Shown piece by piece: positions 18,797-26,645 of a DNA stretch of 64,000 bases. The translations under genes and the position numbers were made by a program. The stretch lies in NCBI GenBank assembly GCA_965277695.1, contig CBDIDQ010000129.1, forward strand, positions 91,625 through 155,624, written 5' to 3'. The notes beneath the pieces are model-generated. The model did not search any database. It was not told where the DNA came from and worked only from the letters and a program-made list of their open reading frames with translations. Each line of letters opens with the position of its first letter. The stretch's first letter is position 1. The stretch comes from JABSOG01 sp965277695. GTDB taxonomy: Bacteria; Pseudomonadota; Gammaproteobacteria; Enterobacterales; Alteromonadaceae.

Positions 18797-19599
18797 TTTT
18801 TTCCTGAATCGTCTTCTAAATGTTGCCCTAAGTGTTGCTTTAATGAGGGCCGATAAAATAGCCAAAAACCGATAATAATCATCGGCAACGACAATAATTG
18901 CCCCATGGTAATAAAGCCAAACAGTAAACCCAAGTGGGCATCTGGCTCCCTGAGAAATTCAATCAACAACCGCATCACGCCATAAAGCAGCAAAAACAAC
19001 CCGCTGACTTGGCCTATCGGACGCGACTTTTGGCTGAACCATAGCATGATGATAAACAATATCAGCCCTTCAAAAAAGAACTCATAAAGTTGTGTGGGGT
19101 GTCTCGGTAATGGTCCGCCGTCTGGAAAAACCATCGCCCAGGGCAAGTCTGTCGGTTTGCCCCATAATTCACCATTGATAAAATTGCCAATACGCCCAGC
19201 CCCCAATGCTAAAGGCATCAACGGGGTAGCAAAATCACAAACCGCCAAAAACGAACGGCCCATACGCCTACCAGCCCAGCAAAACGCCAGAGCAACGCCA
19301 AGCAAGCCGCCATGAAACGACATGCCACCGCTCCAGATTTTAAATAAATATAACGGCGCTTCGAGAAAATAAGCCCATTGATAAAACAACACGTAACCCA
19401 CTCGCCCGCCAACAACCGCGCCAATGAAACCATAAAACATCAAATCAGCGACCTGATCTTTATCAAATAAAGACCCGGGTCTGGCCGCCTGTTTGTTGGC
19501 AACCAACATAGTGATAAAAAACCCCACCACATACATCAACCCATACCAACGGGCTGACACGCCAAAAACAGTAAAAATCACCGGATCAAACGTACTCAT
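18793..19599 (-). CDS. lgt: Prolipoprotein diacylglyceryl transferase
   Basis: Lgt transfers diacylglycerol from phosphatidylglycerol to the lipobox Cys of prolipoproteins in the inner membrane. The 268-aa protein has about seven membrane segments and the family motifs GGRVGYVLFY, MSFHGGLLG and GRIGNFINGELWG, followed by PRHPTQLYE. The ATG at 19599 overlaps the stop of the upstream TSUP gene (TGATG), and its own stop overlaps thyA, so the three genes are tightly coupled. Confidence 0.97.
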   Translation of the reverse strand: MSTFDPVIFTVFGVSARWYGLMYVVGFFITMLVANKQAARPGSLFDKDQVADLMFYGFIGAVVGGRVGYVLFYQWAYFLEAPLYLFKIWSGGMSFHGGLLGVALAFCWAGRRMGRSFLAVCDFATPLMPLALGAGRIGNFINGELWGKPTDLPWAMVFPDGGPLPRHPTQLYEFFFEGLILFIIMLWFSQKSRPIGQVSGLFLLLYGVMRLLIEFLREPDAHLGLLFGFITMGQLLSLPMIIIGFWLFYRPSLKQHLGQHLEDDSGKK

Positions 19600-20405
19600 C
19601 AACTCATCACCATTTTTATCACCACAACAGACAAGACGCCGGCAAATACCCGCTTGAGCGTTTTCACTGGTAAGCGATGCACCATTTTCGCCCCATACGG
19701 TGCAGACACCGAAGAGGTTATGATCACCCCAGCCAATGCTGGCAAATAGATATAACCTAAAAACCCATCCTCTAGGGCAAAATAGTCCCAGCCACTAAAG
19801 CCATAACCCACAGCCGCCACCACCGCAATACAAGCACTACCTACAGCGGCAATACCAATCGCTTTTTTAACATCAACACCCAACTGATTAAGTAACGGCA
19901 CAATCAATGCCCCACCACCAATACCAATCAAACTGGCTAATCCGCCAATGACAGTACAGACTGGTACAATAATCAATTTATTTGGCGCTGGTGCATCAAT
20001 ATGCGGCGTAACCGAAGCAGAAAAAACCATTCGCAGCGCCACAAACGCCATCGTCACCGCAAAAACATTTTTCAGTAATTGAGTACTGAACCAGCCCGAG
20101 AAAAAACTGCTCAATCCCGCCCCCAGCGCCACAGAAACAGTCACCCACATGGCCAATGACCAATCAATATTGTTTAGACGATGGTGAGTTAAAGTCGAGG
20201 AAAAAGCGGTAAAAATAATCGAGGCTAAAGACGTCGCCACAGCAATAACAAAAGCAGGCCCAGACTCGGCAAGCCCCAACTGTGGCAATAACATCGATAA
20301 TACGGGGACCAATAGTATGCCGCCACCAATCCCTAGTAAGCCTGCTAAAAAACCAATTAAAGCGCCGAGAAATAAACAAATGAAAAAAATAATGGCAATG
20401 GACAA
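19599..20405 (-). CDS. TSUP-family (TauE/SafE) membrane transporter
   Basis: The 268-aa protein has eight or so membrane segments and two copies of the TSUP pattern: GFLAGLLGIGGGILLVPVL near the start and SLIGIGGGALIVPLLNQLG in the middle. Members export sulfite, sulfoacetate or similar small organic anions; the substrate cannot be read here. The only suitable start is a TTG. It ends by overlapping lgt, an arrangement found in several Alteromonadales-type thyA-lgt loci. Confidence 0.9.
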   Translation of the reverse strand: MSIAIIFFICLFLGALIGFLAGLLGIGGGILLVPVLSMLLPQLGLAESGPAFVIAVATSLASIIFTAFSSTLTHHRLNNIDWSLAMWVTVSVALGAGLSSFFSGWFSTQLLKNVFAVTMAFVALRMVFSASVTPHIDAPAPNKLIIVPVCTVIGGLASLIGIGGGALIVPLLNQLGVDVKKAIGIAAVGSACIAVVAAVGYGFSGWDYFALEDGFLGYIYLPALAGVIITSSVSAPYGAKMVHRLPVKTLKRVFAGVLSVVVIKMVMS

Positions 20406-20472
20406 CAGCAGCGCAACATCAAAAAATAAAGTGGAAGGATTTTAACAGTTAGCAAGGTTACTTGCCAACGTT

Positions 20473-20494
20473 GTAAACGCGAATTCATTCGCGT
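20473..20494 (+). repeat. REP-like palindrome (GTAA variant)
   Basis: GTAA followed by the palindrome ACGCGAATTCATTCGCGT. The reverse complement of the same palindrome occurs 70 bp downstream at 20565, forming an inverted pair between ptsP and the TSUP gene. Confidence 0.6.
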
Positions 20495-20564
20495 TTCTAT
20501 GGGGCTGGGTTTGGTTGGGGTCGGTTTGATTTTGGCTGGCGGTCTACAGTCGCTTAGGCTCCTT

Positions 20565-20586
20565 ACGCGAATGAATTCGCGTCTAC
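20565..20586 (-). repeat. REP-like palindrome, GTAG type
   Basis: ACGCGAATGAATTCGCGT followed by CTAC, the exact inverse of the element at 20477-20494. It lies 24 bp after the ptsP stop and could serve as its 3' stabilising hairpin. Confidence 0.65.
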
Positions 20587-20609
20587 GGTCTTTTATCGCC
20601 CAGCTCGTA

Positions 20610-22865
20610 TTAACCCCCTAACCCTTTACCTTCCAAAAACGCATTAATCTCTTTACGCACCGTAGCCGCATGGCTGGCGTACAAACAACGGTGTAGTAAA
20701 TCTTCGCTTTCGGCTAGCGTCAGTTTGCGGATCACCCATTTAACTTTAGCTAAGCTGTTGGCGTTCATACTCAACTGGCGATAACCCATCGCAAACAGCA
20801 AAATCGCACCGCCCGGGTCGCCGGCTAATTCGCCACAAATACTGGTCGAGATACCATGAAACTGAGCTTTGCCGATGATGTCTTTTAAGGCGCGTAATAC
20901 TGCCGGGTGAAAATAATCATACAGTGCGGATACTCGGGCATTGTTCCTGTCTACCGCCAGCATATATTGGGTTAAATCGTTACTGCCTACCGAACAAAAA
21001 TCAATTTTATCGGCCAAATCATCTATCAGATATAACATCGATGGAACTTCAATCATGATCCCCACCAAAGGTCGAGCCACTACCGAATGGTTCGATTCAT
21101 CCCTGACCTCAAAATACGCCTGACTAATCAACCGAATCGACTCATCAACCTCCTCAACAGCCGATACCATTGGCAACATAATATGCAGATTGCCAAAATC
21201 AATATTAGCCCGGATCATCGCCCGCACCTGAACCAAAAATATCTCAGGATGATCCAAGGTAATACGAATACCCCGCCAACCCAAAAACGGATTGTCTTCA
21301 ACAATCGGCAAATAAGGCAACGACTTATCGCCACCAATATCAAGAATGCGCATGATCACCGGTAACTCCTGTCGCTTGGACAAAACCTCCCGGTATAACT
21401 CATATTGTTCTTGCTCAGAAGGAAAACTGTCTTTGACCATAAACAAGTATTCGGTGCGAAACAAACCAATTCCATCGCTGGCACTGGCCTGAGCATATTC
21501 AAACTCAGTGCCTAAACCGGCGTTAAGCATGATCAGGATTGACTCGCCATCTAGGGTTTTAGCGGGCAAATGAGTGTCGGTCAGCAGCTCCTGAGCCAAT
21601 GCCATCTCTTCATTAATCAACTGCTGATATTCTTTAATCACATCAGCAGGCGGGGCAACTAGCAAACTGCCAGCATAACCATCAATAATGATTTTCTCCC
21701 CTTCAAGCTGGAGCAAAGGAATATCCGTCACCCCCATCACCGCAGGAACCCCCAATGCTCTGGCCATGATCGCCGCATGAGAATTACTCGACCCCTTGAC
21801 CGAAACCACCCCTTTCAATTGTTCAGACGGGATTTCTGCCAACATTGATGCCGTCACTTCCTCAGCAAATAATATCGCTTGGTCAGGTATCTGCTTGCGC
21901 CTGACTTCGTTTTGTAACAGGTGACCCAACACCCGATGACCTAAATCGCGGATATCCGTTGCCCGTTCACGAATATACACATCGTTCATCGCTTCAAACT
22001 GGGCAATCAGCTTTTCAACCACAATCTTCAACGCACTGATGGCACACCAACCCTTGCGAATTTGCTTTTCAACATCGCTACCAAGACTCGCGGTATCAAG
22101 CATTTGCAAATAGGCATCAAAAATATCCAACGCATCATCAGGCAACTGATCAGCCAACTTGCTCGCCATATCTTTAAATTCAAGCCGAGTGGCCCTGACC
22201 GACAGATAAAAACGTTTCACCTCGGCATCACTGTCATACACTTTACGCAATGACACCGATTCAAAATCAGCGATTGGATGCGCCACATAAGCAATCCCTA
22301 TCGCCACCCCATCAGAGCCTGACACACACTGTAAATGTTGACTGCCAAAGGCTTTCTTCTCAGCGGCTTCTTGTTGTAACAACGCCCGGGTTTCTGCATG
22401 AGCTAAAACCGAGGCCAACTGCACAGCCAAAGTCACCATAAAGGCTTCTTCATCCTCATTAAAAATACGGCTGTTTTTTTGTTGTACAGAAATGACACCG
22501 AGCACTCGGCGTTGATTGATAATTGGCACACCTAAAAAGGCATTAAAGTGGTCTTCACCCACTTCTGGGGTATATTTGTAACGGGGGTGGTCTTGCGCAC
22601 AAGCAACGTTAATAGGCTCTTCTCTTTGACCGACATAACCGATCAAACCCTCAGAAAAACCAATACCCACCTGACCAACAGAAGTCGGGCTTAACCCGTC
22701 GCTGGCCCTGAGCATAAAATGAGACTCATCGTAATTAGCCAAATAGACCGAGCAACACTCAGTCTTCATCGCCTCTTTGACATGACTCACCAAATTATCC
22801 AGCGCAACCGCAAGGTCGGGTTCCTGATTAACATCCTGAACAATACTTCGTAATCGGGTGAGCAT
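20610..22865 (-). CDS. ptsP: PEP-protein phosphotransferase of the nitrogen PTS (EI-Ntr)
   Basis: It moves phosphate from PEP to NPr in the nitrogen-related PTS. Domain order in 751 aa: N-terminal GAF domain (about 15-160), EI N-terminal region, then the swivelling domain with the phosphorylated His363 in GSSNSHAAIMARALG, and the PEP-binding barrel with GIGLFRTEYLFM, GGDKSLPYLP and FCSVGSNDLTQYMLA. All catalytic parts look intact. rppH lies 94 bp upstream on the same strand, the same order as E. coli rppH-ptsP, so the two are probably co-transcribed. Confidence 0.97.
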   Translation of the reverse strand: MLTRLRSIVQDVNQEPDLAVALDNLVSHVKEAMKTECCSVYLANYDESHFMLRASDGLSPTSVGQVGIGFSEGLIGYVGQREEPINVACAQDHPRYKYTPEVGEDHFNAFLGVPIINQRRVLGVISVQQKNSRIFNEDEEAFMVTLAVQLASVLAHAETRALLQQEAAEKKAFGSQHLQCVSGSDGVAIGIAYVAHPIADFESVSLRKVYDSDAEVKRFYLSVRATRLEFKDMASKLADQLPDDALDIFDAYLQMLDTASLGSDVEKQIRKGWCAISALKIVVEKLIAQFEAMNDVYIRERATDIRDLGHRVLGHLLQNEVRRKQIPDQAILFAEEVTASMLAEIPSEQLKGVVSVKGSSNSHAAIMARALGVPAVMGVTDIPLLQLEGEKIIIDGYAGSLLVAPPADVIKEYQQLINEEMALAQELLTDTHLPAKTLDGESILIMLNAGLGTEFEYAQASASDGIGLFRTEYLFMVKDSFPSEQEQYELYREVLSKRQELPVIMRILDIGGDKSLPYLPIVEDNPFLGWRGIRITLDHPEIFLVQVRAMIRANIDFGNLHIMLPMVSAVEEVDESIRLISQAYFEVRDESNHSVVARPLVGIMIEVPSMLYLIDDLADKIDFCSVGSNDLTQYMLAVDRNNARVSALYDYFHPAVLRALKDIIGKAQFHGISTSICGELAGDPGGAILLFAMGYRQLSMNANSLAKVKWVIRKLTLAESEDLLHRCLYASHAATVRKEINAFLEGKGLGG

Positions 22866-22916
22866 TCGCTATATTTATCCTCTGTTGAATCTCTAGATAA
22901 AGATGAAGATAAACAA

Positions 22917-22939
22917 GCGGGCATAAATGCCTCGCCTAC
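22917..22939 (-). repeat. REP-like palindrome, GTAG type
   Basis: GCGGGCAT / ATGCCTCGC stem with one mismatch, followed by CTAC (GTAG on the minus strand). It lies between rppH and ptsP and may tune read-through or mRNA decay within the transcript. Confidence 0.55.
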
Positions 22940-22959
22940 AAACTGTTACCTTATGCGTC

Positions 22960-23472
22960 CTATTTGTTATGTTTATTTCTTTTTGATTCCCGGCGGTGAT
23001 GCTGTAATGCAACCGAGGCAAATTCAGTCATGGCTTTGCGATAGACTTCACGTTTAAACGACACCACTTGTCGCACCGGATACCAAAAACTGACCCAACG
23101 CCAGTCATCAAACTCCGGATGATCAGTTTTAAGCAAATCAACATCTTCCGATTTGCATTTTAAACGCAGCAAAAACCACTTCTGTTTCTGGCCAATGCAC
23201 AATGGTTTACTGTCACGACGAATAAGCCGTTTCGGTAATTTATAACGCAACCATTGCTTGGTCACCGCAAGAATTTCAACGTCTTCGGGGTTCAACCCCA
23301 CTTCTTCATTTAACTCACGGTACATGGCCTGTTCCGGGGTTTCTCCCTGGTCAATCCCCCCTTGTGGGTATTGCCAGGAATTTTGACGATAACGTCTCGC
23401 CCAAAAAACTTGCCCTTTATTATTACAGATCACAATACCGACATTTGCACGAAATCCATCGGCATCAATCAC
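22960..23472 (-). CDS. rppH: RNA pyrophosphohydrolase (Nudix)
   Basis: RppH removes pyrophosphate from mRNA 5' ends and so starts RNase E-dependent decay. The 170-aa protein starts MIDADGFRANVGIV as in the family and has the Nudix box GGIDQGETPEQAMYRELNEE with the EEVGL end. Length matches E. coli RppH (176 aa). The C-terminus is basic, as is common. Its upstream region is the DnaA-box cluster described separately. Confidence 0.96.
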   Translation of the reverse strand: MIDADGFRANVGIVICNNKGQVFWARRYRQNSWQYPQGGIDQGETPEQAMYRELNEEVGLNPEDVEILAVTKQWLRYKLPKRLIRRDSKPLCIGQKQKWFLLRLKCKSEDVDLLKTDHPEFDDWRWVSFWYPVRQVVSFKREVYRKAMTEFASVALQHHRRESKRNKHNK

Positions 23473-24146
23473 AGCAACTCCCAGCTTTTTAAAAGCATTT
23501 AGTGGATTCTTCCATAAAGTCGTTGATTCAGCAAATTTTTATCCCTAAGCGTCGAAAAAAAATCAATATGTGCATAAAATAAAGTTATAAACATTTATTC
23601 ACAGCTTAAAGAAAATTCTTTTAGAAACACATGAGTTTTCAACAGAATCTGTGTATATCTTTGTCGATAACATGGTATTTCTACAGCCAACTAATTATGC
23701 TTTGCTAAACGCCCTATAAAGCAGTAAAAAAACTCAATAAATTCAATGACTAATAATGTCTTTTATTCGGTAGTGAATAAATTTACAGTAAATAAATAAA
23801 CTTGAGTAAAAAACACCCGATCAGCTTTTTATCCACATCCCTTCGTTTTTTTATTACGCACATTGCTTATAAAAACATCGGGCAGCTATTTTTATCCTCA
23901 TCAGCAGATGATAAGTTATTTTATCAGGACTGTTTTTCACAAGGCTGTGGATAACTTTAAATAAAATGACTTAAACTGGCTATTTGCTCACTTTTCTATC
24001 ATTAGCCCTGCTGAAAAATCATCAATAAATCCATCGGATGTTTCATTTGCTATTGGATAAGCGAAGATGGGATAATCGCGCAGCTGAGTAATCAAGCTAA
24101 CTAACACTGACTACAACCAACCACAGCCCGAGGATAATCCCTTTTT
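23473..24146. promoter_or_regulatory. DnaA-box cluster between rppH and mutH (putative DARS2-like site)
   Basis: This 674-bp AT-rich region holds four exact matches to the DnaA-box consensus TTATNCACA: 23569-23577 (minus, TTATGCACA), 23595-23603 (plus, TTATTCACA), 23829-23837 (plus, TTATCCACA) and 23946-23954 (minus, TTATCCACA), plus one-mismatch sites near 23650 and 23892. By base composition far less than one match is expected. From memory, E. coli DARS2, a site that recharges DnaA with ATP, lies next to mutH in the same interval. I infer a conserved DnaA-reactivating or titrating site; it also holds the divergent promoters of rppH and mutH. Confidence 0.65.
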
Positions 24147-24821
24147 ATGAAGCGTCCGAGCCCGCCAAAAACTGAACAGGAATTGCTGCAACGCAGTCAG
24201 GCTATCGCCGGATTGACGCTCTGTGAGCTGGCTGACGCGTATAAATTGCCAATGCCTGAAAACCTCAAACGAGAAAAAGGCTGGAGCGGGCAACTGATCG
24301 AATATATTCTCGGCGCTGATGCTGGGTCCAAACCAGTACCTGATTTTACCGACTTACATATTGAATTAAAGACCCTGCCAATTTCATCCACAGGCCAACC
24401 ACTGGAAACCACCTTTGTTTGTGTCGCGCCATTGACTGGGATCACCGGACAGCATTGGCAAAACTCTCATTTACGTAACAAAATGCATAAAGTTTTATGG
24501 GTACCTATTCTCGCAGAGCGTCATATTGCGCTGGCTGATCGGGTTGTTGGCCATCCCTTTATTTGGCAGTTAGAAGGCGAACAAGAAGAAGAGCTGAAAC
24601 AAGACTGGGAAGAATTAATGGACTTAATCGTGCTCTCAGACGTTAAAAACATCACCGCCAAGACCGGGCAATATTTACAATTAAGACCCAAAGCGGCGCA
24701 CGCCGGCATACGCACTGAAGCCTTCGCCCCCTGTGGTAAACCCACCCGCTCTCAACCCAAAGGATTTTATTTGAAGAAGGAATTTACCCGGCGCATATTA
24801 GCCGACGAGTTTGGTTTTTAG
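24147..24821 (+). CDS. mutH: DNA mismatch repair endonuclease MutH
   Basis: MutH nicks the unmethylated strand at hemimethylated GATC during mismatch repair. The 224-aa protein carries the catalytic set in DFTDLHIELKTLP (Asp, then Glu-x-Lys), KGWSGQLIEYILGA near residue 45 and the C-terminal KKEFTRRILADEF. Length agrees with the family (229 in E. coli). Its presence implies Dam methylation in this organism. It is divergent from rppH across the DnaA-box cluster. Confidence 0.97.
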   Translation: MKRPSPPKTEQELLQRSQAIAGLTLCELADAYKLPMPENLKREKGWSGQLIEYILGADAGSKPVPDFTDLHIELKTLPISSTGQPLETTFVCVAPLTGITGQHWQNSHLRNKMHKVLWVPILAERHIALADRVVGHPFIWQLEGEQEEELKQDWEELMDLIVLSDVKNITAKTGQYLQLRPKAAHAGIRTEAFAPCGKPTRSQPKGFYLKKEFTRRILADEFGF

Positions 24822-24828
24822 TAGGTAC

Positions 24829-24941
24829 GTAAAAGCAAAATCAAGAGCATTCACCACGGAGACACGGAGAAAAACAAAACTGTGTTTTTGCTCTTGATCT
24901 TCTCCGTATCCCCGTGTCTCCGTGGTAGTAATCTTTTGCTT
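24829..24941. repeat. Nested long inverted repeat between mutH and the binding-protein gene
   Basis: Arms ACCACGGAGACACGGAGAA (24853 onward) and its near-exact inverse (about 24900-24926) form a long stem, with further inverse pieces (AATCAAGAGCA / TGCTCTTGAT, and GCAAAA / TTTTGC) inside and outside. Sequences beginning CCACGGAGACACGGAG recur between genes in many bacteria. The position after mutH suggests a mobile palindromic repeat that may also end transcription. Confidence 0.6.
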
Positions 24942-25012
24942 TAAAGAACGAAGCGCTCCAAATAACCCGAAAATCCCACCTTAGCACGTAACGGTAGTGA
25001 CACCAGAGAGGT

Positions 25013-25047
25013 CAAAAAAAAGGGCAAACCAAAATTTGGTTTGCCCT
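25013..25047 (-). terminator. Intrinsic terminator of the amino-acid binding protein gene
   Basis: A nearly perfect hairpin (AGGGCAAACCAAA pairing with TTTGGTTTGCCCT) lies 34 bp after the stop at 25081; reading the minus strand it is followed by an eight-T run. Confidence 0.88.
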
Positions 25048-25080
25048 CAATCAATTGCTAATTGGTAAAATGCTAAAATG

Positions 25081-25953
25081 CTAATCAGAATATTTCTGAA
25101 TCAAGGTATCATATTTACCATTATTTTTGATACTGCGCATCGCCCGATTAAACTTATCTACCATTTCAGGTTTCACCGACGCCTTGCTGAACATCACATA
25201 AACATCGCCAGTACTGATTTTTGCTTGATGAGCCGTGATGTATTTTTCTAGCCCCTTGCGACGAATAAGCGAAGCACCAACAAAGCTATCTTCTAAAAAG
25301 CCATCAATGTCACCATCGATCAAACGAGCTAGGTTAATTTCGCCCATAAATGCCGGTTTGAAATTCGTCGCATAATCATTATTGTCCATTAAGCTGGTCA
25401 ATTCATCGCCATAGAAATATTCGTCAATCACGCCAAGGGAGTTTTTCTCTCGGACAAAATCAGCAACGCTGGCCTGACGATATTTATGCTCTTGCTCCGC
25501 CCGAACATAAAGCTGAAACTCTTCGCTACGATAAGCCTGTGAAAATAAAGCATACCTTTTACGTTCTTCCGTCACCGAAGCCCCGAGTACAAAATCAATT
25601 TTACCGTCTTTGAGTAGTGACAGCAGATCGCCCCAAGAACCCTGCTCGTAATCGACATCGCAGTTGAGTTCTTCTGCCACCAGATTAATAAACTCAATAT
25701 CCAGCCCCTGTACCTTACGACCAAAACCGATAAACTGATAGGGTTCCCATACGTCAAAACCCATTGTAAATTTACAAGTTCTTGCCTCAGTATGAGTATC
25801 TTTCGCCGTTGCACTTTCTGTATGGGATGCTGCTGCGGTGGGTGATGCTTTGGCTGGTTTAACCGCCGCTGTATTTGATTGGTTTTGTGGACTACACGCG
25901 GTCAGGAGTGTGACAGCGCAGGTGATGAGAGTTAATCGCCAGTTTATTTTCAT
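25081..25953 (-). CDS. Family 3 solute-binding lipoprotein (polar amino-acid type)
   Basis: The signal peptide ends in a lipobox LLTACS, followed by a Ser/Thr/Ala linker and an SBP family 3 domain: WEPYQFIGFGRKVQGLDIEF, then GSWGDLLSLLKDGKIDFVLG and SVTEERKRYALFSQAY, the usual amino-acid binding signature. No ABC permease or ATPase is nearby, so it either partners with a distant transporter or serves as a sensor-like binding protein. The ligand cannot be predicted. It has its own terminator and is probably a single-gene unit. Confidence 0.85.
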   Translation of the reverse strand: MKINWRLTLITCAVTLLTACSPQNQSNTAAVKPAKASPTAAASHTESATAKDTHTEARTCKFTMGFDVWEPYQFIGFGRKVQGLDIEFINLVAEELNCDVDYEQGSWGDLLSLLKDGKIDFVLGASVTEERKRYALFSQAYRSEEFQLYVRAEQEHKYRQASVADFVREKNSLGVIDEYFYGDELTSLMDNNDYATNFKPAFMGEINLARLIDGDIDGFLEDSFVGASLIRRKGLEKYITAHQAKISTGDVYVMFSKASVKPEMVDKFNRAMRSIKNNGKYDTLIQKYSD

Positions 25954-26211
25954 TTGAACCCCGTTTGCTCTTTATTTTCATTAAGCGTAGCAGAGCAATT
26001 AGTTTTTGCGCAGCTGTTTGCTTTTTTTAATGCATTTTTTCTCCATTAATAATGATTAACCCTGTTACCTAAGTGGTTAATTTATGGTCAGTTTATAGCA
26101 GAGAAAAGTGATACGGCTCAAATCTAGAGTATCAATAAAACGACCAAAAAGGGGGGTGAAAAATAGAGCGCTTGGGGCTTAATAATAGCGCTTTAGTTAG
26201 TGTGGTCTTAG

Positions 26212-26547
26212 CTAACCTTTAAGTACAGCAATTCTACCGTAGCAATTACCATCAGTTGGTTTTTCAACGTGAATACTCACCTTTTTCTGTGTACTTGTCG
26301 CCGCTAACAACATGCTATAGCTTTGATTAACCCCATCTTGATTAATGTACTGAGTACTATCAAAAAACACCCGATTGGCATCGCATAAATTATCCGTGTT
26401 ATCAAGAATAACCGACACCGCAGACCCACCACGAGCTTCAATTTGCACAATACTTTTATCGTTTACCCAAGTGCCAGCATGAACCAGTGACGAACAAAGT
26501 AATGCAGTGCTGCTTATTAGAGTTTTCATTTTTAACGATTTGAACAT
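26212..26547 (-). CDS. Small secreted protein of unknown function
   Basis: From the ATG at 26547 (ribosome site AAGGAAG 9 nt before it) the 111-aa protein has a signal peptide (MKTLISSTALLCSSLVHAG) and a mature part of about 85 residues with two Cys that may pair (NLCDANR and GNCYGRI). A longer frame beginning 30 codons upstream would hide the signal peptide and read through the gcvP terminator, so I reject it. No family recognised. It follows gcvP but beyond a strong terminator. Confidence 0.65.
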   Translation of the reverse strand: MFKSLKMKTLISSTALLCSSLVHAGTWVNDKSIVQIEARGGSAVSVILDNTDNLCDANRVFFDSTQYINQDGVNQSYSMLLAATSTQKKVSIHVEKPTDGNCYGRIAVLKG

Positions 26548-26597
26548 GGTACGACTTCCTTTAGTGAATAAACCGGCATCATACCCCAATTCGCCAA

Positions 26598-26626
26598 ACA
26601 AAAAAAGGAGCCAATGGCTCCTTTTC
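26598..26626 (-). terminator. Intrinsic terminator of gcvP
   Basis: GGAGCC and GGCTCC with flanking A/T pairs form a 10-bp stem with a 3-nt loop, 20 bp after the gcvP stop; on the minus strand a T-run follows. Confidence 0.88.
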
Positions 26627-26645
26627 ATTTCAATCAACCAGAACC

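Noticed and set aside
23473..24146. Chromosomal replication origin
   Set aside because: DnaA boxes are present, but there is no dnaA, mnmG or rpmH neighbourhood and few GATC sites; a DARS-like site fits the synteny better.
26547..26637. N-terminal extension of the small secreted protein
   Set aside because: It would put 30 residues before the signal peptide and start in the gcvP terminator.
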